A DNA stretch of 64,000 bases from the IMG/VR virus record IMGVR_UViG_3300009184_000001, positions 1 through 64,000 of that record. One strand, given 5' to 3'. The DNA comes from a virus. Of this stretch, positions 44,297 through 51,507 are shown piece after piece; within the stretch, counting starts at the first letter, position 1, and each line of letters opens with the position of its first letter. The translations under genes were made by a program, and so were the position numbers. The notes below the pieces were generated by a model. That model was not told where the DNA came from, did not search any database, and saw nothing but the letters and a program-made list of their open reading frames with translations.

Positions 44297-45268
44297 TTAT
44301 GGTCGTCTAGCTCTTCCTGCGTTTTTGTTTGGGTTATACCCCGCTTTTTTAGCAAGTTTATTTAAATCTCGTTTACGTTTAGCCCTAGTGTTTTGACCAG
44401 AACCTATTGATGGTTTACCAGTAGCTTGGTTAACTGTAGCAGTTTTATTTCTGTAATAAATCTGTGATGTTCTAGCAATTTTATATAAGAACTCTTGAGC
44501 AGTTGGGCTTAAGTTACTCATATCAGCAGGGCCGTGTTTGTAAGATAGAAGTTTACCGTCTATAGCTTGCCCACCGTTTTTAGTTTTACGGTTAAGCATT
44601 GGGCCTTTTGAAAAAGAGTCATGAAACTCAATCCAAACAGAAGGTGGTACATCATAATAATTATAGAAGGTTCCGTCACGAAACACAACTGTTAGTACAC
44701 CTGTATCTGTATCTTGGTTATAATCGTAACCAGCGGCTACTGTTCTAGGGCGTCTCCAGTTTGTTGTTGAGGTAGGAATGTCAGCTAAAGCTGAGGCTGC
44801 AGCCGGGGTTCCCTTGTATGTCCAACCTGACCTTTTACCCTGTGTTCTTTCTGGGGTTTCATACCCCGAACCTAGATAGGAATCTGCTGTAATACCTCGT
44901 TTATACAAAAGATTTTCAGTACTATTTTCTCCAAATTTAAAGAACTCATCTCCAAGACCGGAAAGCTCTGCAACTTGTGCTCTATTTTTAAATTGATTAT
45001 TATTTATATTAAAAATAGCTCGTTGAATTTCAGCTTGTCTAGAAGCTGTTGTTGAAGAAGCTAGACCCCCAAGAAAACCACGTTCATCATACTCTTCCCC
45101 AGCTAAACCTAAAGCTTCTCTTCGAGTATCAACATCCATAAACTCAGACACTTGACGCATGACTGTTTCACTAGCACCAAGCTGTTTACCTACCGGGTCA
45201 AATGCTTGAACGCCTGAACTCCGCAAGGCAAATTGGCCTAGGTTACTAGAGTTCAGGCGTTCAGCCAT
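44297..45268 (-). CDS. KTSC-domain protein
   Basis: 323 aa. The segment VAAGYDYNQDTDTGVLTVVFRDGTFYNYYDVP then VWIEFHDSFSKGPMLNR (residues about 175-235) has the layout of a KTSC domain. The C-terminus is basic (KRKRDLNKLAKKAGYNP). KTSC proteins occur in phages and conjugative elements, with unclear function. It lies between a decoration-type gene and the packaging genes. Confidence 0.6.
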   Translation of the reverse strand: MAERLNSSNLGQFALRSSGVQAFDPVGKQLGASETVMRQVSEFMDVDTRREALGLAGEEYDERGFLGGLASSTTASRQAEIQRAIFNINNNQFKNRAQVAELSGLGDEFFKFGENSTENLLYKRGITADSYLGSGYETPERTQGKRSGWTYKGTPAAASALADIPTSTTNWRRPRTVAAGYDYNQDTDTGVLTVVFRDGTFYNYYDVPPSVWIEFHDSFSKGPMLNRKTKNGGQAIDGKLLSYKHGPADMSNLSPTAQEFLYKIARTSQIYYRNKTATVNQATGKPSIGSGQNTRAKRKRDLNKLAKKAGYNPNKNAGRARRP

Positions 45269-45286
45269 TTTAAATTCCTTTAACTA

Positions 45287-46321
45287 TTAAGCCCAAGGAG
45301 TGATAGTGATTGCGGCTCCAGGAGCGGTACTTGCAGTCTCTGCAGCAATGCTCTGAGTCTTTACAGTTCCAGTAGCACCAGTTAGCTGGTTAGTTGCAGT
45401 TAGGCTTGCTGTGTTAGTAGCTGTACCAAATGCTGCGGAGCTAGTAATGGTTACGTAACCAGTACCAGAACCAGTTACAGTCCAAGTACCTACTACAGCA
45501 GCTGGAACAGAGTTACCAGAAGCAATAGTAATCTTAGTGTTTAGTAGGTAAGCAGTGTCTGCGCTAGCCGCGTAAATGTTGGCCGAGCTAGGCGTGGTTA
45601 CATCAACACGGGTAATTGTCTTAGCGGTGTTTGTTGCAGCAGTCGCAGTGGTAATAGTGTTAACTTCACCCTTTAGGCCACTTCTGATAGTTCCGGTAGA
45701 GTTAATATTTGCTGTGTCAGCAACAGTAAATGCTGCAGAGCTAGTAATAGTTACATAACCAGTTCCGTTACCAGCCACAGTCCACTCACCAAGAACGTAA
45801 GAAGGAACCTTAGTTGAACCTAGGGTACCAGCTACGATTGTAATCTTACTGTTAATTGGGTAAGTAGTATCTGCGTTTAGTGCGTAAATGTTAGCGCTAC
45901 TAGTGGTTGTTACGTTAACACGGGTAATGTCAGCAAATAGCTTGACGAAACCAGCATCTTCAAGTGCATCAATAGCAAGAGCAGTTGTCTTACCAAGAAC
46001 TAGTGGGACCTTGATGTAGTCAATTGTAGTGCTAGTGTCGGCACCACGGGTTCCCTGGTAGAATCCGTAGCTGTCTTTTGCTCCGATTTCATACAAAGGG
46101 TAACCATTGTAAGCTCCAACAACAGTATTGTGAACGCTTACAGTTGGGTCAAGTAGGGTGGACGGGAAAATGTTTCCGCTGTTTGTTGGGTTATCCTGAC
46201 GGTCATCGTTAGGCTGCATAGGGAAATTACCCCATACAAAGTCAACTTGAACGTTTGATTTGTCATCCAATGAATGACCATTATTATTTGTTGTGGCTCC
46301 AAGGCCGTTAACAATTGGCAT
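45287..46321 (-). CDS. head decoration/structural protein with duplicated beta module
   Basis: 344 aa from the ATG at 46321 (MPIVNGLGATTNNNGHSLDD), with GGAAGA about 8 bases upstream. Two ~85-residue units repeat (ITRVNVTTTSSANIYALNA ... TGYVTITSSAAFTVADTAN and ITRVDVTTPSSANIYAASA ... TGYVTITSSAAFGTATNTA). These Ig-like tandem domains suggest a capsid decoration protein. Confidence 0.55.
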   Translation of the reverse strand: MPIVNGLGATTNNNGHSLDDKSNVQVDFVWGNFPMQPNDDRQDNPTNSGNIFPSTLLDPTVSVHNTVVGAYNGYPLYEIGAKDSYGFYQGTRGADTSTTIDYIKVPLVLGKTTALAIDALEDAGFVKLFADITRVNVTTTSSANIYALNADTTYPINSKITIVAGTLGSTKVPSYVLGEWTVAGNGTGYVTITSSAAFTVADTANINSTGTIRSGLKGEVNTITTATAATNTAKTITRVDVTTPSSANIYAASADTAYLLNTKITIASGNSVPAAVVGTWTVTGSGTGYVTITSSAAFGTATNTASLTATNQLTGATGTVKTQSIAAETASTAPGAAITITPWA

Positions 46322-46323
46322 TT

Positions 46324-46566
46324 TTATTCTTCTTCCTGATTGCAATCATGAGTGTATAGTTCATCCTCGTAGAGAATGTCGCCACAGTATTTACAACGAA
46401 ACATGCGGACATCATCTAGTGCTTCGTGTAAGGAGTCGGAGTTTGGGAGCTCATCTTCTGCCCTGGGATTCTGCGCGAAAATCTCAGGAGGAAATGGTCC
46501 CCGAGGACTTGAGTAGCCACTAGGGACGGGGTGTCCCTGAACAGCGAACTTACGAATGAGAGGCAT
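46324..46566 (-). CDS. small zinc-finger protein
   Basis: 80 aa. The C-terminal DVRMFRCKYCGDILYEDELYTHDCNQ holds a C-x2-C ... H-x-C zinc site. The N-terminus is Pro-rich (VPSGYSSPRGPFPPEIFAQN). It ends two bases before the decoration gene start. Function unknown. Confidence 0.6.
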   Translation of the reverse strand: MPLIRKFAVQGHPVPSGYSSPRGPFPPEIFAQNPRAEDELPNSDSLHEALDDVRMFRCKYCGDILYEDELYTHDCNQEEE

Positions 46567-46630
46567 TTACCCAACCTTCTTTAAGTCTAATACTAGAGTG
46601 CACCATTTTAGCATATTTTTCAGTCTAAAT

Positions 46631-47140
46631 TTAAACGGCTTGAATAAACGGTTTTGAAGTGTCTGGCAAATCATTTTGGAATGTAGTACCAAGTTGTCCG
46701 CCTCTAGGAACATAGTACTTAGTTATTGGTGCTGGATATTTTTTAGTAGGGGATTGGTTTGTTGGCTCAATAGCTTGAATAGCACGATTACCCGGTTGAA
46801 GCAATTGTTGGCGGGATAACGCTGAGTTATACGCTAAGTGCCTTGCTTTCCAAGCACTATAATTACTTTTTTGACTATTGGTTGGCCTATTAGAAAGAAT
46901 GCTCATATCAGCATTGTGTCTAGAAAAAACGTTGTTAGTTTCTAAAGTTGCTAGTGGACGGGCTTTACGAGTAGCGTCCATTTTTTCTTGCATTACTTGA
47001 GACATTGGCTTAGTAGGTCTACTGCTTACCCAGTTTTTAAACTGTTTAGAATTTTTAATACTAGAAAGAGAGTTTTTTCCTTTTAATTTCCCTGTAGCAG
47101 TTGCAAGATGGTAACCTACTGTTTTAGGTGAACTAGCCAT
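46631..47140 (-). CDS. hypothetical basic protein in lysis/structural region
   Basis: 169 aa, basic and Ser/Asn/Gln-rich with few hydrophobics (SKQFKNWVSSRPTKPMSQVM ... SALSRQQLLQPGNRAIQAIE). It overlaps the upstream membrane protein by 8 bases. No recognised family; likely disordered or virion-associated. Confidence 0.5.
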   Translation of the reverse strand: MASSPKTVGYHLATATGKLKGKNSLSSIKNSKQFKNWVSSRPTKPMSQVMQEKMDATRKARPLATLETNNVFSRHNADMSILSNRPTNSQKSNYSAWKARHLAYNSALSRQQLLQPGNRAIQAIEPTNQSPTKKYPAPITKYYVPRGGQLGTTFQNDLPDTSKPFIQAV

Positions 47141-47480
47141 TTATTTTACCCTCAATATTATCAAAGCGGTTGTTTCCCTCATCAAGTCTAGCATCAATTT
47201 GTTCTAGCTTCTTTTCAACTCGAGTGATAGCGTCTTTCATGGAAGAGCCGCCGTTACGCTTCAACTCACCGTCAATACGGTTTAAGCGCTCCATTACACC
47301 TGGCACGGCGGAACGACCAGGTGTTGCCGGTTCTCCAGCCCAATCTCTGTGGAAATCATCCCAGGCATCCATAGCAGCGTGTACACGGTCGCATACCGGC
47401 TTTAGAAGCCTCCAAAGCAATCCGAGTGCAGTTCCGACTGTTATGACGCCTGCGGCCCAATAAAAGACAATTTGGTCCAT
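47133..47480 (-). CDS. membrane protein with coiled-coil tail (DUF2746-like)
   Basis: 115 aa. One N-terminal membrane span (IVFYWAAGVITVGTALGLLW) is followed by a short linker and a C-terminal helix with heptad pattern (MKDAITRVEKKLEQIDARLD). This matches the style of small phage membrane proteins near lysins (DUF2746-like). It could act as a holin accessory or superinfection protein. Confidence 0.6.
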   Translation of the reverse strand: MDQIVFYWAAGVITVGTALGLLWRLLKPVCDRVHAAMDAWDDFHRDWAGEPATPGRSAVPGVMERLNRIDGELKRNGGSSMKDAITRVEKKLEQIDARLDEGNNRFDNIEGKING

Positions 47481-47481
47481 A

Positions 47482-47598
47482 TTACTTTATCCCCTTTTTT
47501 ACTCGATAGCCCCCGCCAAATCCTTCTCCAATAGGACGCCCAGGACCAGCCCACGAAATTTGTGAGCTAAGTGCTGGATGTCCTATGGAGCCTTGCAT
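47482..47598 (-). CDS. 38-aa glycine-rich protein
   Basis: ATG at 47598, MQGSIGHPALSSQISWAG, then RPIGEGFGGGYRVKKG. It fills the gap between the M23 lysin and the membrane gene, ending one base before it. The Shine-Dalgarno is weak, so expression may depend on coupling to the M23 gene. Small but plausible. Confidence 0.4.
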   Translation of the reverse strand: MQGSIGHPALSSQISWAGPGRPIGEGFGGGYRVKKGIK

Positions 47599-47599
47599 T

Positions 47600-48058
47600 T
47601 TACTTAAATAGCTTTAGTGGGTCTACTAGACGCTCAAATGGAAGTAAGTGTGCTTCTACACCTGAAAAGTCTTTACCCATAGTAGCGACAGTCATATGTA
47701 GATGAGCGCCTGTTGAGGCTGAGCCTGATGGGGTGTTCTTGCCACCACCAACTAGTCCTAGAACAGTTTGTCCACCAACAACCTTGTCACCCTTTTTTAG
47801 GGTTGGCTTTTCAGCTAGGTGAGCGTAAAGAACCCAGTGCTTAGCATCTTTTGATGAGTGGACAATAATCCAACCTAGAACGTCAGTCCATTCAACAAGA
47901 CCGACAGTTCCATCACAGATAGCTTTGATTGGGCTCTTTTCTTTTGGTGCCCAGTCCTGCCCGCGGTGTGGTCTACCATTGCGGTATGGAGCTAAGTTAC
48001 CGAGCTCATCTCCTCTAAGTTTTTTATCAAATGGTTCATGGTATACAAGTTCAGACAT
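47600..48058 (-). CDS. M23 family endopeptidase (endolysin candidate)
   Basis: 152 aa single-domain LytM/M23 metallopeptidase. H-R-G-Q-D-W (His/Asp zinc ligands) is near residue 32, a catalytic-type YAHLAEKPTL follows, and TGAHLHMTV gives the HxH motif. No signal peptide. Cleaves peptide cross-links of peptidoglycan. It lies beside holin-like genes, consistent with the lysis module. Confidence 0.8.
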   Translation of the reverse strand: MSELVYHEPFDKKLRGDELGNLAPYRNGRPHRGQDWAPKEKSPIKAICDGTVGLVEWTDVLGWIIVHSSKDAKHWVLYAHLAEKPTLKKGDKVVGGQTVLGLVGGGKNTPSGSASTGAHLHMTVATMGKDFSGVEAHLLPFERLVDPLKLFK

Positions 48059-48089
48059 GTTTGTCCTTTCGGGGTTATGTATCTATTGT

Positions 48090-48263
48090 CTATGATTTTT
48101 GTTTTAGTTTCCGCTTATACGTAGAAATAAAGCCTCTTTGGTATGCTATACACTCATTTGCGGTGTACTTACGAGTACTATTCGCGGTGTGTTCACGCCA
48201 ACTTATTAGTGCCAATTCTACCAACTCTTTATGTTTTGGCATATTTGGGTTACGTTTAAACAC
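48090..48263 (-). CDS. 57-aa hypothetical protein (GTG start)
   Basis: Frame from GTG at 48263, which overlaps the upstream TAG as TAGTG, with AGAGGA just before. Reads VFKRNPNMPKHKELVELALI, then SWREHTANSTRKYTANECIA and a basic end. An internal ATG at 48242 is an alternative. Helical, basic; function unknown. Confidence 0.5.
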   Translation of the reverse strand: MFKRNPNMPKHKELVELALISWREHTANSTRKYTANECIAYQRGFISTYKRKLKQKS

Positions 48264-48517
48264 TAGTCCTCTTTTTTAACATTTTTTAGCTGAACAGACT
48301 GCTGGAAAGCAGCGTTGATTTCAGCGTTAGATAATTTACCATCTTCTAGGAAAGCAATAGACAAGCGTTCAATAACCTTGGCTACAGCAAGAATACCGCC
48401 AACAAGAGCGGCAGTAGCAGGAGCAACGCCCCCAAGGGAACCAGCACCGATAACACCAAGAGCGGACGCAACAAATGTTGCCAAAATTCTGAGAAGAACA
48501 TTTCCAGTAAGTTTCAT
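48263..48517 (-). CDS. holin-like membrane protein
   Basis: 84 aa. Two hydrophobic stretches (LLRILATFVASALGVIGAGS and APATAALVGGILAVAKVIER) with Gly/Ala zipper character, and a charged C-terminus ending KKED. Size, topology and position beside the M23 endopeptidase are typical of phage holins that open the membrane at lysis. Confidence 0.65.
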   Translation of the reverse strand: MKLTGNVLLRILATFVASALGVIGAGSLGGVAPATAALVGGILAVAKVIERLSIAFLEDGKLSNAEINAAFQQSVQLKNVKKED

Positions 48518-48610
48518 TTAGTACCTCTAACTAATATAAAGATGTTACAGATTGTAAGTGTATTAGTAAAGGAATTGTATTTTCTATATTAAGAATACAA
48601 AAAAAGTTTG

Positions 48611-48952
48611 TTAATTACTTGGCATACCATTCAAACCAGACGGATTTCCAGTTTCTACGTCACTAACACCAGCATCTCTAGCTAATCCTTGAGCTCCCTG
48701 CTGTACTGCACTTAGATTAGAGCCAGGCAACAATGTAGAAGGGTCATAGTTAGTTTGCCCCGACACCATGTAAGGCCACTGATTAAAAGCATAGTTACTT
48801 GGAGTTTGTTCTCCACGAGTTTGCTGTTGAAGTTCATACGGCTGTGTGCCACTAGTCATTTTAAGATTATCATCAAGATACTGACCAATGTCTGTTGCTT
48901 GGCCAGCATACATTCCTTTAGTTCTTTTAGAAAGTTTTGATTGAGATGGCAT
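48611..48952 (-). CDS. hypothetical protein, Gln/Ser/Asn-rich
   Basis: 113 aa, low hydrophobicity, starting MPSQSKLSKRTKGMYAGQAT and continuing with polar repeats (TRGEQTPSNYAFNQWPYMVS). It overlaps its upstream neighbour by one base. The gap to the next gene downstream (48518-48610) is AT-rich with a TTGTATT/AATACAA inverted repeat. Function unknown. Confidence 0.5.
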   Translation of the reverse strand: MPSQSKLSKRTKGMYAGQATDIGQYLDDNLKMTSGTQPYELQQQTRGEQTPSNYAFNQWPYMVSGQTNYDPSTLLPGSNLSAVQQGAQGLARDAGVSDVETGNPSGLNGMPSN

Positions 48953-49161
48953 TATTGCCTTCCAGTATATTGGGCTTCTGTTGCTCCAGTGGATTTACCT
49001 GGAGCCATTCCCTCAAACTTTTTACCTTGACCACTGTCTCCATCATATTTGGTGTCATCCTTCATTGCTACACCATCATCCCCCATTGAGCCGTTTTTAG
49101 TACTGGTAAATGGTTTGTCATCAAAGTCTTTACTTTGTACACTTCTGCAACCAGAACACAT
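48952..49161 (-). CDS. small Asp/Lys/Gly-rich protein with N-terminal CxxC
   Basis: 69 aa. MCSGCRSVQSKDFDDKPFTS starts with a C-x2-C pair and continues as a disordered acidic segment ending ATEAQYTGRQ. First gene after the terminator at 49.2 kb. Function unknown; possibly a virion protein of the structural unit. Confidence 0.5.
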   Translation of the reverse strand: MCSGCRSVQSKDFDDKPFTSTKNGSMGDDGVAMKDDTKYDGDSGQGKKFEGMAPGKSTGATEAQYTGRQ

Positions 49162-49208
49162 GCCTAATTCCCTTACTATTCAATATAAACAGTATGACAG
49201 AAACAGAA

Positions 49209-49236
49209 AGCCCCGCCAGTCTAAACCAGCGGGGCT
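49209..49236 (-). terminator. terminator after NlpC/P60 gene, minus strand
   Basis: The stem AGCCCCGC (49209-49216) / GCGGGGCT (49229-49236) with a 12-base loop is followed on the minus strand by TTTCTGTTTCTG. It ends the unit transcribed from about 50.5-49.2 kb. Confidence 0.8.
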
Positions 49237-49241
49237 ACTGC

Positions 49242-49781
49242 TTATAGAGTTTTGATTACTCTCACAAACCTTATCTGACTCTTTTTATAGTCTGATAAAG
49301 GTTGAACTATCGTAGACTGTGTTCCACGATGTGCATTAATCATTTTTCCATTTCCGATGTAAATGGCGGCATGATAGAAGTTAGTGCTGCCATTGTAAGC
49401 AAACACTACAATGTCTCCAACTTTAGGGTTAGAAACTCTAGCTCCAATATGTGCTTGGGCATCTGCCGAGTGTGGTAATACTATACCAAATTGTTTATAA
49501 GTCCAGCGTACTAGACCTGAACAGTCCCATCCACGGGGACTGGCACCTGAGAATACATAGGATGTACGTCCTACGCGAGTCTTCAGATACTTTACTACAT
49601 GAGCCATTTGAACAGAATTACGTTTAATCTTTTGTATTTGGATTAAACCCGTTTTTAATGACTGCTCTTTTACTTGGTGTTGCTGTACTGCCTTTGTGTT
49701 TTCAATCTGAGCTATTGCCGCAGAAGCGGAGCAACCAGCGAGAGTTAAAAGAACGCTGGCTATTATTACGTACTTTTTCAT
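49242..49781 (-). CDS. NlpC/P60 lipoprotein endopeptidase
   Basis: 179 aa. The N-terminus MKKYVIIASVLLTLAGCSAS is a lipoprotein signal with lipobox L-A-G-C. The C-terminal ~110 residues are an NlpC/P60 cysteine peptidase: catalytic Cys in WDCSGLVRW, His in FYHAAIYIG, and NAHR as the third polar residue. It would be secreted and lipid-anchored and cut cell-wall peptides. Use of a lipobox by a phage lysin-like protein is uncommon and could point to cell-wall remodelling rather than lysis. Confidence 0.8.
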   Translation of the reverse strand: MKKYVIIASVLLTLAGCSASAAIAQIENTKAVQQHQVKEQSLKTGLIQIQKIKRNSVQMAHVVKYLKTRVGRTSYVFSGASPRGWDCSGLVRWTYKQFGIVLPHSADAQAHIGARVSNPKVGDIVVFAYNGSTNFYHAAIYIGNGKMINAHRGTQSTIVQPLSDYKKSQIRFVRVIKTL

Positions 49782-49873
49782 TTAGCGACCTTACCTTTCA
49801 TTGCTTTAGTACTGGGGTCGTTTATTGTCGAAGTGACATTCTCTATTAAGTTATAAAAACACCCTAGCACAGA

Positions 49874-49886
49874 TGTTTGTGTTGGG
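49874..49886 (-). repeat. oriented 13-nt motif copy 3 (CCCAACACAAACA)
   Basis: Minus strand, in the 111-base gap between the peptidase gene (49893) and the NlpC/P60 gene, followed by a CTGTGCTAGGG segment. Confidence 0.7.
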
Positions 49887-49892
49887 CAACTA

Positions 49893-50228
49893 TTAACTAG
49901 TTAGGTAGTCTAAAAGCTCGGGGTTGTCTTTTAGTACCATTAAAAGGGTTTCTTCGTACATTCCAATGAAGTAATGCTCTGTTTCTTCAAAGGTTAGCTT
50001 AGGATTCATTTTACTTCCTGTAAAAAAAGTAAATCTAATAGCATGTAGAATCTCGTGCATTAGCACTTGCTTCTTACGGGTTGTGGCTGCATCTATATCA
50101 ATAATAATCATGTTACGACGTTCTAGTGTATACCCGTAGTTATCCTCATACAACATGCCATCTTCTTTAGAACTGTGTTCTACTATGTCCCATATCTGAG
50201 TACCAATAAGTAACGTTTCTGGAATCAC
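49893..50228 (-). CDS. small zinc metallopeptidase (ImmA/IrrE-style)
   Basis: 111 aa. Contains LMHEILHAIRF, an H-E-x-x-H zinc site, in a short protein with IDIDAATTRKKQVLMHE before it and acidic helices after. Such phage proteins resemble the ImmA/IrrE gluzincin group. A role in cleaving a repressor is possible. Start ATG at 50228 overlaps the next upstream stop as ATGA. Confidence 0.65.
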   Translation of the reverse strand: MIPETLLIGTQIWDIVEHSSKEDGMLYEDNYGYTLERRNMIIIDIDAATTRKKQVLMHEILHAIRFTFFTGSKMNPKLTFEETEHYFIGMYEETLLMVLKDNPELLDYLTS

Positions 50229-50398
50229 CTGTCAGACCCCCATCCTGAGCCTTTAAAGGTGAGTGACGGTGCTGAGAAGACACGAGTCATCTCTTTCTTG
50301 CACTCTAAACATTCTGGAACTATACGTTGCTCTGATATGGTTACAACGTGACTAACAGTAGTCTCACAAGTTTCACATTTGTACTGATAAGTAGGCAT
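50225..50398 (-). CDS. FmdB-family zinc-ribbon protein
   Basis: 57 aa. MPTYQYKCETCE opens with an FmdB-type zinc ribbon (Y-x-C-x-x-C), with a second pair CLEC about 20 residues later, and ends in SAPSLTFKGSGW, the closing pattern of FmdB-like proteins. These small proteins occur widely in phages and bacteria as putative regulatory or metal-binding modules. Confidence 0.8.
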   Translation of the reverse strand: MPTYQYKCETCETTVSHVVTISEQRIVPECLECKKEMTRVFSAPSLTFKGSGWGSDR

Positions 50399-50400
50399 TG

Positions 50401-50502
50401 TTAAGCCTTAACTAATTTACGTTTGATTGGGTCAAATACTTTTGGAGACTTCTTAAAAGCCTTCCCACTATTTCTTTTATCGTTACGGGCACCTTTTGCC
50501 AT
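50401..50502 (-). CDS. 33-aa lysine-rich protein
   Basis: ATG at 50502 (MAKGARNDKRNSGKAFKKSP), preceded by AGGAGAATAAA. Basic and short, ending KRKLVKA. It is the first gene downstream of the tRNA on the same transcript. Function unknown. Confidence 0.5.
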   Translation of the reverse strand: MAKGARNDKRNSGKAFKKSPKVFDPIKRKLVKA

Positions 50503-50528
50503 TTTATTCTCCTATCTGTTATTGTTCG

Positions 50529-50599
50529 CTGATTCTGTAGGAGTCGAACCTACGCTAACGGTGTTGGAGACCGCTGTGCTACCGTAACACTTAGAACCA
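50529..50599 (-). tRNA. tRNA-Trp (anticodon CCA)
   Basis: Cloverleaf read on the minus strand, 71 nt: acceptor TGGTTCT pairs with AGAATCA (one wobble); D-stem GTGT/GCAC; anticodon stem GCGGT/ACCGT with loop CTCCAAC giving CCA; T-arm GTAGG-TTCGACT-CCTAC. The 3' CCA is not encoded. Boundaries come from hand folding. Confidence 0.9.
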
Positions 50600-50817
50600 T
50601 TAGTGCAACTACTCCCAAGGACGAAACAATGGGCGGAGTTATCCACGGCTAGTTGCCATACCGTGGCAGTGGACCAGCACAGAATTGAACTGTGGTCTTA
50701 CAGAGTCCTACTGGAGGCTTTGTTCTGCAATCGACACCATTTCTAGCCCTTGTGCCAGGATGATTGCCACTAGGCTCACGCGAGAACATACGGTGCTCCT
50801 GGCGAACACACGCTCTT
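50600..50817 (-). ncRNA. structured non-coding RNA region upstream of the tRNA
   Basis: About 215 bases with no open frame, between a consensus promoter and the tRNA-Trp. On the minus strand the 7-bp arms GCCAGGA/TCCTGGC, the 6-bp arms GCAATC/GATTGC and CCACGG/CCGTGG, and a T-arm-like CACAG-TTCAATT-CTGTG can all be drawn. The T-arm is canonical, but I could not fit a full tRNA around it, so it may be a decayed tRNA or part of a different RNA. Confidence 0.5.
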
Positions 50818-50823
50818 GTAATT

Positions 50824-50851
50824 AGTATACACCAAAATTACTTGATGTCAA
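50824..50851 (-). promoter_or_regulatory. sigma-70-type promoter for the RNA/tRNA unit
   Basis: On the minus strand TTGACA (50846-50851) and TATACT (50824-50829) are separated by 16 bases. The promoter overlaps the last codons of the Hsp20 gene and points into the structured RNA and tRNA. Confidence 0.8.
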
Positions 50852-51371
50852 TTACCTTAGGTTTCTTTTCTTCAGGAAGCTCTTTCTTAAAAGTAATTAC
50901 TAGTAGTCCATTATCTAGTTCAGCACTTGTTACTACCCAGTACTCAGCAATAGCAAGAGATAGAGTAAAGTCTCTAGTAGCTATACCTTGATATAGTACT
51001 TCTCCTTTAGCCTTACTCTCCTTGTTACCTTGAATAGTAATAGTAGAGTCTTTAACAGTAACAGTAATTTCTTTTTTACTAAAACCAGCAACAGCTACAT
51101 TGAGTAGGTTAGTTTCATCATCCAATTGAACAATGTCGTATGGGGGATAGGTTGGTTTATTTGAGGTAATTTCCTTGAGTTGGTCAAGGATAGGTGACCA
51201 GCCAATAGATAGACGGTCTAGACGAGGGAATAGGTCAGCAATGGTAATAACCTTAGGCTTCTCTGATTGCCACTTCTTATAACTATCTTCGTGGATATTT
51301 GGACCCCAGGGAGTATAAGGTGGTTTTTTGTTTTTATCCCATGGGTCATTTGAATATGGTTGTATATGCAT
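50838..51371 (-). CDS. small heat-shock protein (Hsp20/alpha-crystallin family)
   Basis: 177 aa. The C-terminal alpha-crystallin domain reads YDIVQLDDETNLLNVAVAGF, KKEITVTVKDSTITIQGNKE, GVATRDFTL-type GIATRDFTLSLAI, and ELDNGLLVITFKKELPEEKK with the PKVIDIK tail. It matches the sHsp group found in large aquatic phages, proposed to assist virion protein folding. SD AAGGAG lies 6-7 bases before the ATG inside a tiny hairpin, and a consensus promoter lies 100 bases upstream. Confidence 0.9.
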   Translation of the reverse strand: MHIQPYSNDPWDKNKKPPYTPWGPNIHEDSYKKWQSEKPKVITIADLFPRLDRLSIGWSPILDQLKEITSNKPTYPPYDIVQLDDETNLLNVAVAGFSKKEITVTVKDSTITIQGNKESKAKGEVLYQGIATRDFTLSLAIAEYWVVTSAELDNGLLVITFKKELPEEKKPKVIDIK

Positions 51372-51461
51372 TTTGTCTCCTTAGACGACAACTGTGCTAC
51401 GATACCATTTTCACAAACTGTCCGAAGCACAGTATTAATTTACGACACCCAATTGGCGTGT
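51372..51461 (-). promoter_or_regulatory. folded 5' leader of the Hsp20 gene
   Basis: Minus-strand leader of about 90 bases. Arms ACTGTGCT (51426-51433) and AGCACAGT (51391-51398) form an 8-bp stem. The Shine-Dalgarno AAGG is the loop of a 4-bp hairpin GTCT/AGAC (51375-51386). GACAC...GTGTC arms lie near the 5' end. Temperature- or ligand-controlled translation is possible, but not shown. Confidence 0.45.
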
Positions 51462-51469
51462 CTATATTT

Positions 51470-51498
51470 ATATTATATATTTAATGACTATTTGTCAA
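51470..51498 (-). promoter_or_regulatory. sigma-70-type promoter for the Hsp20 gene
   Basis: Minus strand: TTGACA (51493-51498), a 17-base spacer, and TAATAT (51470-51475). Near-consensus. It lies between the 65-aa gene and the Hsp20 gene and starts the unit that runs into the folded leader. Confidence 0.85.
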
Positions 51499-51507
51499 GT
51501 TTAACTA

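Noticed and set aside
50660-50760. Second full tRNA upstream of tRNA-Trp
   Set aside because: The T-arm CACAG-TTCAATT-CTGTG and GGGCTAG/CTGGTCC arms fit, but no acceptable anticodon stem could be drawn.
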